Shown: positions 17,711 to 27,061, numbered from the stretch's first letter. The stretch is DNA of 64,000 nucleotides from Bacillota bacterium (GCA_023511455.1 JAIMBJ010000016.1:1-64000), one strand, 5' to 3'. Notes: generated by a model from the sequence alone, not told the origin. Made by a program: numbers and translations.

Positions 17711-18805
17711 TCAAGCGTGCTTTTGGCGAAAATGTTCCATAAACTCCACCAGTGTGCGCACGCCCTCGAGGGGCATCGCATTGTAGATACTGGCGCGGAT
17801 GCCGCCCACCGATCGATGCCCTTTCAACTCGTGCAAGCCCGCCTCCTTTGCCTCTTTGACGAATTGCGCCTCCAGCTCTTGGCTGGGCAATCGCCAGGTG
17901 ACGTTCATCAGCGAGCGACTGTCGGGCTGCGCGTGACCGCGATAAAAGCCCTCGCTGCGGTCTATCGCCTCGTAAAGCAGCTGTGCCTTCTGCCGGTTGA
18001 TGGCGTGCATCTGCTCCAGCCCGCCGATGTTCTCCAGCAGCCAGCGCGTCACCAGCATCACCATGTACACGGCAAACACCGGCGGCGTGTTATACAGCGA
18101 ACGGTGTTCCGCGTGCACCTTGTAATTGAGCATGGTGGGCAAGTCGTCGGGAACCTGTTCCAGCATATCCTGCCGGATGATGACGATAGTGACGCCTGCC
18201 GGTCCCACGTTCTTCTGCGCGCCCGCGTAGATCAGTCCGTAGCGCCTGACGTCTATCGGGCGCGAGAGAAAGTCCGACGAGGCATCGCACACCAGCGGCA
18301 CCTCACCCGTCGCCGGCTCGGTGGGGAACTGGATGCCCTGTATCGTTTCGTTGGAGGTGAAATGCACGTAGGCGGCGCTGGGGTCTATCTCGTATTCGCC
18401 GCGTTTGGGCACGCGGCTGTAATTGTCTGCTTTGCCATCCCAGACGATTCGCACCGCTCCTTCGCGCTGCGCCTCTGCCAGCGCACGTTTCGCCCACGAA
18501 CCGGTCACGATGTAGTCTGCGGAACGACCGGGGCCGCGCAGAAAGCTCATGGGAACCTGCGAAAACTGCAGGCTGGCTCCTCCCTGCAAAAAGAGCACGT
18601 GATACTCTTCCGGCAGGTTCAGCAGCGCGCGGATGTTCGCTTCTGCCTGCGTAATCATCTCCTCGAAGGTTTTGCTGCGGTGACTGATTTCCAGCACCGA
18701 CGCACCCACTCCGGGCAACGCCAGCAGATTCTGCTGCACCTCCTGCAATACCGGTAGCGGCAGTGTCGCCGGACCCGGTGAAAAGTTAAACACCCGTTCC
18801 ATCAT
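17711..18805 (-). CDS. serC: Phosphoserine aminotransferase
   Basis: A 364-residue PLP enzyme that converts 3-phosphohydroxypyruvate and glutamate to phosphoserine, and serves the parallel step of pyridoxal phosphate synthesis. It begins with the family signature FNFSPGPATLP; the PLP lysine lies in YAGAQKNVGPAG; HRSKTFE and the C-terminal GGIRASIYNAMPLEGV match SerC. I start at the ATG at 18805, which has AAGGTG five bases upstream; a GTG two codons earlier is possible. serA and serB are not adjacent, so the gene appears to be transcribed alone. Confidence 0.95.
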   Translation of the reverse strand: MMERVFNFSPGPATLPLPVLQEVQQNLLALPGVGASVLEISHRSKTFEEMITQAEANIRALLNLPEEYHVLFLQGGASLQFSQVPMSFLRGPGRSADYIVTGSWAKRALAEAQREGAVRIVWDGKADNYSRVPKRGEYEIDPSAAYVHFTSNETIQGIQFPTEPATGEVPLVCDASSDFLSRPIDVRRYGLIYAGAQKNVGPAGVTIVIIRQDMLEQVPDDLPTMLNYKVHAEHRSLYNTPPVFAVYMVMLVTRWLLENIGGLEQMHAINRQKAQLLYEAIDRSEGFYRGHAQPDSRSLMNVTWRLPSQELEAQFVKEAKEAGLHELKGHRSVGGIRASIYNAMPLEGVRTLVEFMEHFRQKHA

Positions 18806-18867
18806 CGGCACACCTTGTTGCTGTAGTCACCTAAATATTACCAAATCGCCGACACCAGCTGCATCGG

Positions 18868-19872
18868 CTACTCCACCCATGTTCTGGAATCGTGCTGGAT
18901 ATGCAGCGTATACTGCTTTCCATCCCCTGTTCGGCAGCGCATTGTGGCGAGATAGCCTTCCGATGTGAGTGTCAGTGCAATCGGTTCGCAGCCGGGCAGG
19001 TTTCGGGGCGTCCATCCCAGCTCCCGCAGGTCATTCGCCCAGCGTCGATGCTTCTCGTAGAACTCTTTCTGGGCATAATACAGGCGGGTCAGCTCCATTC
19101 GGGCAGGGAAGGTCTCATCGGGACGGAAGCGTGCCCTGCCAGGTTTCGCCGTGCTGAATTGCACATAGCCCCACGTCTCAGGACGATGCATATCGATCAC
19201 CCCTTGCGGTGACCACACCCAGTTGTCCTCCGGCGTGTTGGGCACTTTTCGATATCGCCCGTTCTCGATAACCACCTTCCATTCCACCCGCGAGAAGTTG
19301 ACGCGCCACTGGTCGCCCTCACGTGGTGGGCAGGGACACCCCGCGTACTCCGCCAGTGCCTTCCACGGAATGGCAATTTCCACACTCCAGCCCCGGTCCA
19401 CATCATACGGGTTGTTCAACGTACCGTCCACATGCACCGCCGTTTTCAGTCCGGCAATGTCCCAGTCGATCAGGGCAGTGCCCCCGTCCTTGTATGGCGT
19501 CTCGAGGCGCAGGTCAAACACGGTATTCAGGGCGTTCAGTTCCAGCTCGTAGTAGTTGTGGTTGTCTCCATCGGGGTCGATGAACACTTCGAAGTCGTTG
19601 TCGTGGTAGATGATGGAGTCGCGTTTGGTGAGTGTTGCCCATACATGCGGCTCTTCCATGTCCGCGCCCACATAGAAATACTCGTCGTCCCACAGCATCT
19701 TCGCCCGCGTGCGGAAACGGGGTCGCGGACGGACGTCACCCTCGATATCCACAAACTCCTCCGTCCATGCCGTATCCGCCCATGCCGGGTCGTCCAGCCT
19801 CCCGTCGATTGCCAGCGGTTTCCTAACGCGGTAGCAGATATAGTGACGCGGGTATACCAGCGGTTTGCTCAT
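18868..19872 (-). CDS. CBM9-like carbohydrate-binding protein
   Basis: A 334-residue protein with a family 9-like carbohydrate-binding fold over most of its length. Signatures are IDGRLDDPAWADTAW near the N-terminus, the central WDDEYFYVGADME, EVFIDPDGDNHNYYELELN and WSVEIAIPWKAL. There is no signal peptide and no attached catalytic domain, as in many stand-alone proteins of this group. It starts 16 bases before the end-to-end linked GH10 gene would stop, with GAGGTGG five bases before the ATG, so it is probably co-transcribed with the xylanase. Ligand unknown. Confidence 0.84.
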   Translation of the reverse strand: MSKPLVYPRHYICYRVRKPLAIDGRLDDPAWADTAWTEEFVDIEGDVRPRPRFRTRAKMLWDDEYFYVGADMEEPHVWATLTKRDSIIYHDNDFEVFIDPDGDNHNYYELELNALNTVFDLRLETPYKDGGTALIDWDIAGLKTAVHVDGTLNNPYDVDRGWSVEIAIPWKALAEYAGCPCPPREGDQWRVNFSRVEWKVVIENGRYRKVPNTPEDNWVWSPQGVIDMHRPETWGYVQFSTAKPGRARFRPDETFPARMELTRLYYAQKEFYEKHRRWANDLRELGWTPRNLPGCEPIALTLTSEGYLATMRCRTGDGKQYTLHIQHDSRTWVE

Positions 19873-19887
19873 AGCAACCACCTCGCC

Positions 19888-21177
19888 TCACTGACGCTCA
19901 TGCGAAAGAGTAAGTTGCCAGCGGTTCTGCCCGCCCTTTTGCAGGTGCAGGTCGTAAGTATATTGCCGTCCCCGATAGGTGGCTTCTACCTGGTATTGTC
20001 CAAAAAAGCCCCGCAGGCGGAGAGTACCATCCTTTGCTGTCTTGCCGGATACCTGTGTCTTCCATTCTTCAGTAATGAGGTACCTCACTCGCTCCCAGGC
20101 GGGTTTTGGATTTCCCTGCTCGTCCAGCAAGCCGGCGTTCTCTTTCCATGCTTCGCTGCCAACCAGCCCGAAGTAGACAATCCCTGCCACCCTGGGATGT
20201 CCGAAAGCCACGCGGTAAAACTCCTCGACGGCTTCCGCCTGATGCTGTGGGTTCCACATACCCCTGCGATGTTTTCCCTGTATCTGCTGATTCGGGCTGG
20301 AGTCATAGCACAGTTCCGTAAAGTACACCGGCAGCCGAAGTTCAGTGCCAAAGGTCTCGCACGCCTGCCACACCTCTTCGGGCGACGGCCAGTAGGTTGC
20401 CTGCATATCATGCGCCTGAATGCCCACCGCGTGCAGCGGTATCTTCTTCTCCTGCAACGTCTCCAGCAGGCGCACGAACCGGTCCTGCATCTTCTTGTCG
20501 ACAAAAAGGTCGTACTCGTTCACCAGCAGGGGGGCGTTCGGGTTAGCTTCGTGCGCCCAGCGCAGTGCGTCGGCAACATAGCGGTATACCACATCGAGCG
20601 GCTCGTCATCATAGCGGTTGGGTTTGTTCCAGTTGCCCCATGCGCGGCAATGCACCGGCTCGTTCACCACATCCCATATCATGCCCACATCGCGGTAGTC
20701 CCGTACCTCGCGCTGTACCCGTGCTTTCAACAGCTCGTACTGGCGCGATGGCGTGTATCGGAAAAGCCACAAGGGCAGTCCCGTCTTCGGGTATTCGCCG
20801 TACTGCCGTGTCCACACCAGCATGTGCCCGTAGAAGCGGCGGATGCCGTTGGGAATGCACCACTCGTGGATGAATCGGCGTCGCTCCTCTACCAGCGGCT
20901 TGCCCTCATCCGGTTCATATTGCCCCCAGTTGAACTCGAGCAGCTCCACAAAGTTGAACACACCCTTCACATACTGCAGGGTGCGCTCATGACGATAGTG
21001 GCGCGGTCGCAAAGGCACTCCGAACAGAAAATCGTGGCTTCGCAGAGATACCCGAACGGGAACGCCTGCGGCAGGAGAACCGTTGGGCAGAAGGAACTCC
21101 AGAATCGCCTCTCCCTTGCGATTCTTCTCTATTCCCTCTGCCGCCAGCGCCATTGCGTCGAACACCGGGTGCTCCAC
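19888..21177 (-). CDS. GH10 endo-beta-1,4-xylanase-like enzyme
   Basis: A 429-residue family 10 glycoside hydrolase. An N-terminal beta module (about 15-55, AILEFLLPNGSPAAGVPV) precedes the barrel. The acid/base Glu lies in WDVVNEPVH, the nucleophile Glu in VYFTELCYD, and GHMLVWTRQYGEYP and AHDMQATYWPSPEE are typical. A short C-terminal beta module follows. There is no signal peptide, so it would act on imported xylo-oligosaccharides unless exported another way. I start at the GTG at 21177, with GAGGAGG nine bases upstream and a strong promoter before it; the longer open frame is only antisense to the neighbouring protease. Confidence 0.88.
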   Translation of the reverse strand: MEHPVFDAMALAAEGIEKNRKGEAILEFLLPNGSPAAGVPVRVSLRSHDFLFGVPLRPRHYRHERTLQYVKGVFNFVELLEFNWGQYEPDEGKPLVEERRRFIHEWCIPNGIRRFYGHMLVWTRQYGEYPKTGLPLWLFRYTPSRQYELLKARVQREVRDYRDVGMIWDVVNEPVHCRAWGNWNKPNRYDDEPLDVVYRYVADALRWAHEANPNAPLLVNEYDLFVDKKMQDRFVRLLETLQEKKIPLHAVGIQAHDMQATYWPSPEEVWQACETFGTELRLPVYFTELCYDSSPNQQIQGKHRRGMWNPQHQAEAVEEFYRVAFGHPRVAGIVYFGLVGSEAWKENAGLLDEQGNPKPAWERVRYLITEEWKTQVSGKTAKDGTLRLRGFFGQYQVEATYRGRQYTYDLHLQKGGQNRWQLTLSHERQ

Positions 21178-21206
21178 AAAACGTGTCCTCCTCTGCCGTT
21201 TCCAAA

Positions 21207-21236
21207 AGTATACGCGGATTGCTGTATACCTGTCAA
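21207..21236 (-). promoter_or_regulatory. Sigma70-type promoter of GH10-CBM9 genes
   Basis: On the minus strand a perfect TTGACA (21231-21236) and TATACT (21207-21212) are separated by 18 bases. The predicted transcript start is near 21200, about 20 bases before the GTG start chosen for the GH10 gene, which supports that start. Confidence 0.78.
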
Positions 21237-21291
21237 TAAGCAGGATTCCCTCCACGCGAACCGAATAGCATGCGCACGGGAGGTGCAGGTT

Positions 21292-22176
21292 ATGGAAGGC
21301 TTTTTCGCGGCAGTGGTGAACCAGATATTCTGGCTTTTCCTCATTTACTCTTTCCTTGCGCCTATCATCAAGCAGCGGATGCTGGAGGCGGCGCGTCTGC
21401 AGGCGATTGCGGCTTTCGAAAAGACGCGCGGCTCCCGCGTGATTGCGCTGATCCATCGGCAGGAAGCGCTGGCGCTGTTTGGCATCCCGGTGTTCCGCTA
21501 CATCAATATCGAAGACGCCGAGGACTTGCTGCGCGTGGTACGCATGACGCGACCGGACCGCCCTATTGACCTCATCCTGCACACCCCTGGCGGACTGGTG
21601 CTGGCAAGCGAGCAGATTGCGCGCGCCCTGTGCAACCACCCGGCAAAGGTAACGGTGTTCGTACCCCATTATGCGATGTCAGGTGGCACGTTGATTGCTC
21701 TCGCCGCTGATGAAATTGTCATGGACCCGCATGCCGTGCTGGGACCCGTAGACCCGCAGCTCGGAGACTATCCTGCTGCATCCATCCTGCGCGCGGTCGA
21801 GATGAAACGTCCGGAGCGTGTGGAAGACCGCACGCTGATCCTGGCAGACGTGGCGCGCAAAGCCATCTGGCAGGTGCGTCGCCTTCTGGAGGAGATACTC
21901 TCCGCCAAAATGCCTCAGGACAAAGCGAGGGAACTGGCTGCACTGCTCAGCGAGGGCACCTGGACGCATGACTATCCCATTTGTGCGGAGGAAGCGAAGG
22001 CGCTGGGACTGCCGGTCAGCACCGATTTCCCCGAAGAGGTTCATCGCCTGATGGCGCTATATCCACAGCCTGTGCAACGCAAATCCGGTGTGGACTATGT
22101 GCCTGTGCCCTACGAGCCCGATACGCGCCCGCAGCCCGCACCGCGCCGTCGCACCCGAGGTAGTCGTATCGTGTGA
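21292..22176 (+). CDS. SDH-family (ClpP-class) membrane serine protease
   Basis: A 294-residue protein of the serine dehydrogenase proteinase family (ClpP/crotonase fold, SppA-like). An N-terminal membrane helix (about 8-25) precedes LIHRQEALALFGIPVFRYI. The catalytic Ser lies in HYAMSGGTLIALAADEIVMDP, with DLILHTPGG before it. These motifs and the length are characteristic of the family, which is thought to handle membrane or peptide substrates. GGGAGG lies 8 bases before the ATG. The coding sequence is contained in a much longer open frame whose 5' part is antisense to GH10 and CBM9 genes and is not real. Confidence 0.88.
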   Translation: MEGFFAAVVNQIFWLFLIYSFLAPIIKQRMLEAARLQAIAAFEKTRGSRVIALIHRQEALALFGIPVFRYINIEDAEDLLRVVRMTRPDRPIDLILHTPGGLVLASEQIARALCNHPAKVTVFVPHYAMSGGTLIALAADEIVMDPHAVLGPVDPQLGDYPAASILRAVEMKRPERVEDRTLILADVARKAIWQVRRLLEEILSAKMPQDKARELAALLSEGTWTHDYPICAEEAKALGLPVSTDFPEEVHRLMALYPQPVQRKSGVDYVPVPYEPDTRPQPAPRRRTRGSRIV

Positions 22177-22185
22177 AATGAAACT

Positions 22186-22213
22186 CCCCTCTCCCGAAGT
22201 TTCGGGAGAGGGG
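22186..22213. terminator. Palindromic intergenic element acting as terminator
   Basis: A perfect 13-bp inverted repeat (22186-22198 and 22201-22213, arms CCCCTCTCCCGAA and its complement) with a 2-base GT centre. It lies between convergent genes. The flank GGTGGTGAGGG resembles the flanks of the element at 24393-24474, so it may belong to a repeat family rather than being a simple terminator. Confidence 0.72.
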
Positions 22214-22226
22214 CCGGTGGTGAGGG

Positions 22227-24260
22227 CTACTCATCCCCAATCGCGCCGAAGTTCTGCACCAGGATGCCGAAGTCGAACAGGGTGACCTCCTCATCCCCGT
22301 CCAGATCGGCGTTCGCGTTCCAGTTGCTGTCGCCGGGCATCGAACCGAAGGCTGCCACCAGCTCCCCAAAGTCGAAGAGCGTTACCTCATTATCTCCATC
22401 GATATCGCCGTTGGTGAGGGTGACGTCCTGTCCTGTCAGCTCCTCAGCGACACCCAAGGTGACGCCCGTCAGGTTCACCCGCAGCCAGTGGCTGGCTTTG
22501 AAGGAGACCTCATAGGTGCCCGGTTCCACATACAGGTAGTAATTTCCGTTGCGGTCGGTGAAGATGGTGCGGGTCTCTTCAATGCCACCCTCCTTGCGCA
22601 GGCGCACCGAGACAGGCACCAGCGACGGATCGCCGCCATAGTCGCCCAGTGTGAGAGTGCCGCGAACAACCGCGAGCTTGCCATACAACGTGAACGCGCA
22701 GTTCCAGCGGTCCTTCGGGTCCTGCCCTGCTTTGGGTTGAATAGCGGTGGGGGCGAACACCTCGAAGCCCGGATCAGGGAATCGAGCCGACCGCCACATG
22801 AAGTCCTGTTCCACCTCCGAGGGCTGCAGGTCCGCACCGGTCAGCCACGCCAGCGCACTGAAGCCGGTGGTGTTGCCAGCACCAACGCCCTCCGAGTAGA
22901 TGGTCAGGTAGTAGTCGCCCTCTGGCAGGAAGATGTCCAGATTGGAATAGCGGTGTAACCAGTTCTCACCGCCGGGGATGCGTGGGTCATCCATGCCTGC
23001 GGTGTAGGGTCCCAGCACGCCCTGAGCCACCTGGTCGCCGTCCACCGGGCGGTTCAAACCGGTGCGCCGCCAGATGATGTAGCGCACGTTCGCGCCCTGG
23101 TAGCCTTCCACGATAAACCAGCTGGCATCCACCTGGCTGATTCGCGCCCCGCCCGCCGGGATGCTGAACGGAATGGCAGACCACCGCTGCGGCAACGCCG
23201 CTGAGTAGTTGCCGGAGATATAACCGAGGTACACCTCTTGATTGTTGTTAAGAACGGTCTTTGGCGCGCCAGTGTCCCAGACCACCTTCTTGGACGAAGC
23301 GTACTCGGCGGTCACGATGTGGTTTTCACCCAGCGTCAGCGACAGCTCGCGGTCGCCGGAGTAGTCGGTGTCGTCGATCTCCCAGCGGTCAAACTCGTTG
23401 CCGTCGGGCGCGAAGCGCGCCGCCGTGACCGTCACCGACGAGTTCGCGGGGTACACTCGCGCGAACGGAGTCACGCCGTTGCCCGTGTTCACCAGGTCGG
23501 CGGGTGCGGTCACTTCCACTCCGTCGTACGGGTTGTCACCGAGAACAATCAGTGTGCGGGCGGGTGCGGTGAACGGGGTGAGCCTCCAGCTAAGCACATC
23601 GTTGTTCTGGTATGGGAAGAGGGTGCGTCCACTAAAACCAACCCACGCCGCGCCACTGCTGTCCAAAATGCCGGCTGCCGCGAGGTCTAACGCGACCGCA
23701 ATAAGCGTCTTGTCATCCAGAGTCACCGTCAGCCAGCCTCCCGCGTAGTCCACGCGCAGGGTATGCACCGCCTCGTCGTTGATGTTGATTGTTCTGGCAA
23801 AAGGTTGAGTCTCGACAACCGCCGTGCCGTTCAACCAGACGGACACCATGTTGGGGAAATTGCCCTGAGGCAGGGTGTATAGCGTGGAGAGGCTCACGGT
23901 GAGGGTGCCCGCGGCTCCTCGCTCGCCCACGTTCAGTGTTGGCGAGACGTTCTGCACGTGGAACGCCATCCCGATGCCCAGACCGTCCTCCGGGGAAGGT
24001 CCGTGCATCTGGAACTGGAAAGTGGTGGAAAAACCGTGGGTCAGGTTCTGCTTGGTGGTGTACCAGGCAGCTCCCTGTTGGTTCATCCGGTTCTCAGTGA
24101 GGCGAAGCCGGTTTGCTGTGACCTGAGCGGTGCCCACCAGATTCAGTCCCGCGGAGGAGCTGAAGTTGGGGTAGTTCACCTGCGCAAAGGCGGGGACGAC
24201 GGCAAATGCCACAAATGCCCAGCACAGCAAGCCGATGACGAACCGTAAAGTGCGTGACAT
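22227..24260 (-). CDS. Secreted lectin-like protein with C-terminal dockerin pair
   Basis: A 677-residue exported protein. Residues 1-27 are a signal peptide (AVVPAFAQ). Residues about 28-235 resemble an L-type (legume-like) lectin domain: NYPNFSSSAGLNLVG, DGLGIGMAFHVQN, GWLTVTLDD. Next come a beta domain with FDRWEID...VTAEY (InlB-like, about 240-330), a region of unknown fold, a carboxypeptidase-regulatory-like domain (about 545-610) and two dockerin-type calcium loops. The loops are DIDGDNEVTLFDFGEL and DLDGDEEVTLFDFGIL. This tail is typical of Armatimonadota secreted proteins. No cohesin is seen in the window, so the dockerins may serve surface attachment in another way. Confidence 0.82.
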   Translation of the reverse strand: MSRTLRFVIGLLCWAFVAFAVVPAFAQVNYPNFSSSAGLNLVGTAQVTANRLRLTENRMNQQGAAWYTTKQNLTHGFSTTFQFQMHGPSPEDGLGIGMAFHVQNVSPTLNVGERGAAGTLTVSLSTLYTLPQGNFPNMVSVWLNGTAVVETQPFARTININDEAVHTLRVDYAGGWLTVTLDDKTLIAVALDLAAAGILDSSGAAWVGFSGRTLFPYQNNDVLSWRLTPFTAPARTLIVLGDNPYDGVEVTAPADLVNTGNGVTPFARVYPANSSVTVTAARFAPDGNEFDRWEIDDTDYSGDRELSLTLGENHIVTAEYASSKKVVWDTGAPKTVLNNNQEVYLGYISGNYSAALPQRWSAIPFSIPAGGARISQVDASWFIVEGYQGANVRYIIWRRTGLNRPVDGDQVAQGVLGPYTAGMDDPRIPGGENWLHRYSNLDIFLPEGDYYLTIYSEGVGAGNTTGFSALAWLTGADLQPSEVEQDFMWRSARFPDPGFEVFAPTAIQPKAGQDPKDRWNCAFTLYGKLAVVRGTLTLGDYGGDPSLVPVSVRLRKEGGIEETRTIFTDRNGNYYLYVEPGTYEVSFKASHWLRVNLTGVTLGVAEELTGQDVTLTNGDIDGDNEVTLFDFGELVAAFGSMPGDSNWNANADLDGDEEVTLFDFGILVQNFGAIGDE

Positions 24261-24392
24261 CGTGGTACGTCCTCCTTTCCAGGTCTACGGATTCTACAGG
24301 TATACCGCTGCTATACAAAGTATATGACAAACACCAGAAAAGAGCAAGGGGGCTGGGACCTTTTGCAAGCAGTGGGGGGAAAACGAGGTCTA

Positions 24393-24474
24393 CCTAACCC
24401 CCTCCTCCCTTCCCTGCGAGGGAAGAGGGAGTGCGACGCGCCTCTCCATGCAGGAGAGGGGCAGGGGGTGAGGG
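24393..24474. repeat. G+C-rich nested palindromic intergenic element
   Basis: The region downstream of the TPR gene carries two stacked hairpins (CCTCTCC/GGAGAGG around 24441-24459 and CTTCCCT/AGGGAAG around 24410-24426). These sit inside an outer pair of CCCCCT/AGGGGG arms. The composition and the flanking GGGGTGAGGG echo the element at 22186-22230. It may act as a terminator for the leftward TPR gene. Confidence 0.55.
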
Positions 24475-24479
24475 TAAAA

Positions 24480-26996
24480 TCATCCTCCGGACGAAGACTC
24501 TCCCAGCCGCTGCAGGCTCTCCTTGGCGATAGTGTTGTTCGCGTCCCGCTTCAGCACCTCGCGGTACTGCTCGATGGCTTTCTGCTTCTGCCCCGCCTGC
24601 TCGTACATGCCTGCCAGGCGAAGGCGTGTGGGGATGTCCTGCGGAAAACCTGCCAGAATGCGCTCGTAGATGCCTGCCGCCTTCAGCGGTTCGTTGCGCT
24701 TCTCGTGAATCTGCGCGATGCTTCGCAATGCCTGCACATCCGTACCATCGATTTGCAAGACCTGCTCGTAGCTTCTCAGCGCGTCCTCTTCCTGCCCGGC
24801 TTCCTGCTGCAGCTGCGCCAGCGCGAGCCATACCCCTTTCTGCTTCGCGTGCTTCTGCGCCAGGGACGCCAGCATCGCCACTCCCTCCGCCGCTTTACCC
24901 CTGTCGCGATAGAAAGAGACCAGCGCACGGATAGCCGCCTCGTTGGATGCATCCCGCTCCATATAGGGCGTGACCAGTGCGGGGAACTGCTCCTCTTGTT
25001 TCAGCTGGGTCAGTGCGCGCAGCAGCCCGCTATATGCGCTGGGTTCGGTGGGGGTGATGGACAGAATCTCTGCGTAGACCTGTCTCGCCTCCTGCCACTT
25101 CTGCTGTTCCTCGTAGGTGCGCGCCAGCAGGGTGCGCAGGTAGGTATCTTTAGGCAGCTCCTTCATCCCTTGCTGGTAAACGGCTATCGCCTCCTCCGTG
25201 CGCTGGTGTTTCTTGTACAGGGAGGCGAGCATCCCGTAAAGGCGCGGCTCTTTGGGCTGGCGGGCGATGAGCTTGCGGTATTCCTTCACGGCCTCTTCGG
25301 TTTTGCCCTGATTCTCCAGCAGGCGCGGGATGTTTACGAGGTAGAACATATCGTTGGGGTTGAGTTTCTCGACCTCCCGCAGAGCCTGCAGGGCATCGTC
25401 CAGTTTGTTCTGCCGCTCCAGCGCGATGGACAGTCTCCACCATGCAACCACGTTCTTGGGATTGTTCTGCACCACGCGCCGCAGCTCTTGAGCGAGCCCG
25501 GCGAAGTCGCCATCCGCTTCATAAAGGTCTGCAATGGAGAAGATGACCTGCGAGTTGTTGGGTTCGATGTTCAGTATCCGTCGGTAGTAAGTCAGCGCCT
25601 GCCCCTTACGCTTCAGCCGGTTGCACGCCAGCGCGGCCCCATTCAGCGCGCCCAGATGTTTGGGGTCTATCCGCAGGATGCGTTCGTATCGCTTGAGCGC
25701 CTCTTCCGGCTGGTTCGCCTGCGCCAGCACGTCCGCCACCTGCATCAGCACTCCCACGTTGTTGGGGAACTTGCGCTCCGCCTGCTCCAGAACGCTGAGC
25801 GCCTGCGGCATCTTGTCCCGTTGTATCCACACCCGCGCGCTGCGCAACAGGGGCTCGGGGTTGTTCGGCTCTTGCTTTTGCCACTGTTCGTACTCTTTGA
25901 GTGCGTCGTCCCAGCGGCCCTGCGTCTCGGCGATGTAACCCAGACCCATCAGGGCGTTCTTGTCCTGCGGCTGCATCTGGCGCAGCTTCTCGTATTCCCG
26001 CTTCGCGTTGTCCAGCTGGTTCTGGTTCAGCAGGCACAGCGCGAGATTCGCCTGCGCTGCGACGTTCTTCGGTTGATACTGCAGCACCTTGCGAAAGGCA
26101 ATCTCCGCCTCGCGATACTGTTGCAGGTTGAAATGCGTCTGCCCGATGGCGAACCACACCCCGGCGTCGTTGGGATGTGCTTTTGCCAGCTTTTCCAGCA
26201 GCTGCAGAGATTCTCGGTGCTGATTCATCCGCCCCAGCACCATCGCCAGCCGCAGGGTCAGGTCTTCATTCTGGGGTTGAATCGCCAGTGCACGGCGGTA
26301 GGCGTCGCGGGCTGGAGGCAGGTCGCCTGCTAAATCGTATGCCATACCCAGTCCCGCCCATGTAGCCGGGTTTCGGGGTTCCTGTTCGCTGAGCTTTTTC
26401 AGGACGGGTATCGCCTTGCGTGGCTGTCGCATCTGCAGGTATACATACGCGAGGTTGAACTGTGTGTTAGTGGCTTTGGGGTTCAGCTGGCTGCTGCGCA
26501 ACAGGCTCTTTTCCGCTTCCGCCCAGCGCCGCTGGGAGAGGTAGATAACGCCCAGCACGAAGTGCCCTTCTGCGCTGTTCGGAGCCAGCTGCACTCCCTT
26601 TTGAGCCATCTGCGTGGCTTCGCGCCACTGTTTTTGCTGGGCCAGCACTGTGGCGAGCCGAAAATACCCTTCGGGCACTTTGGGCATCGCCTTCACGAAC
26701 AGGCGGAACTGCGCTTCGGCGGCTTTCCAGTCGCCCTGCGCGATGTAGATTTCACCCAGGTTGAAGCGCGCCATCGGCGTGTTGGGCTGCAGCTGGAGCA
26801 GTTCCTGATAGGCTGCGATGGCTTCCTTCGCCTTGCCTGCCCTCTGCAGCGACAGCGCCTTCTCGAACAGAGCGATAATCTTCTTATCCTTCTCCGAAAG
26901 CTGCGGGGGCGCGGCGGGCGGTTTCTGTGCCTGCCCCCATGCCAGCGAAGCCAGGAAGATGTATACTGAAATCAGGATAACCGGTCGTTTGCTCAT
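24480..26996 (-). CDS. Exported TPR-repeat protein
   Basis: An 838-residue protein made almost wholly of tetratricopeptide repeats (about 20 units of 34 residues from residue 40 to the end), with a signal peptide in residues 1-22 (SLAWGQA). TPR consensus is easy to follow, for example AIAAYQELLQLQPNTPMARFNLGEIY. Such arrays act as protein-binding scaffolds, often in envelope assembly or polysaccharide export. It lies 65 bases downstream of ribF on the same strand and may be reached by readthrough from that operon. Partner unknown. Confidence 0.9.
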   Translation of the reverse strand: MSKRPVILISVYIFLASLAWGQAQKPPAAPPQLSEKDKKIIALFEKALSLQRAGKAKEAIAAYQELLQLQPNTPMARFNLGEIYIAQGDWKAAEAQFRLFVKAMPKVPEGYFRLATVLAQQKQWREATQMAQKGVQLAPNSAEGHFVLGVIYLSQRRWAEAEKSLLRSSQLNPKATNTQFNLAYVYLQMRQPRKAIPVLKKLSEQEPRNPATWAGLGMAYDLAGDLPPARDAYRRALAIQPQNEDLTLRLAMVLGRMNQHRESLQLLEKLAKAHPNDAGVWFAIGQTHFNLQQYREAEIAFRKVLQYQPKNVAAQANLALCLLNQNQLDNAKREYEKLRQMQPQDKNALMGLGYIAETQGRWDDALKEYEQWQKQEPNNPEPLLRSARVWIQRDKMPQALSVLEQAERKFPNNVGVLMQVADVLAQANQPEEALKRYERILRIDPKHLGALNGAALACNRLKRKGQALTYYRRILNIEPNNSQVIFSIADLYEADGDFAGLAQELRRVVQNNPKNVVAWWRLSIALERQNKLDDALQALREVEKLNPNDMFYLVNIPRLLENQGKTEEAVKEYRKLIARQPKEPRLYGMLASLYKKHQRTEEAIAVYQQGMKELPKDTYLRTLLARTYEEQQKWQEARQVYAEILSITPTEPSAYSGLLRALTQLKQEEQFPALVTPYMERDASNEAAIRALVSFYRDRGKAAEGVAMLASLAQKHAKQKGVWLALAQLQQEAGQEEDALRSYEQVLQIDGTDVQALRSIAQIHEKRNEPLKAAGIYERILAGFPQDIPTRLRLAGMYEQAGQKQKAIEQYREVLKRDANNTIAKESLQRLGESSSGG

Positions 26997-27061
26997 GCTT
27001 TCTGCTCCTCCATGCTGGAGTCTTTGGGAAGGTCCGGCGGGAGCCGTGTGCCTCGCGCCGT

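Noticed and set aside
19432-21291. A 914-codon plus-strand open frame reaching to 22176
   Set aside because: Only its last 294 codons (from 21292) have family character and a ribosome-binding site. The rest is antisense to the CBM9-like and GH10 genes.
21178-21669. Long N-terminal extension of the GH10 frame
   Set aside because: It is antisense to the SDH protease, crosses the GH10 promoter, and lacks family similarity.
24324-26333. 669-codon plus-strand frame opposite the TPR gene
   Set aside because: Antisense shadow of the tetratricopeptide repeats; Leu/Gln-rich, without a ribosome-binding site.
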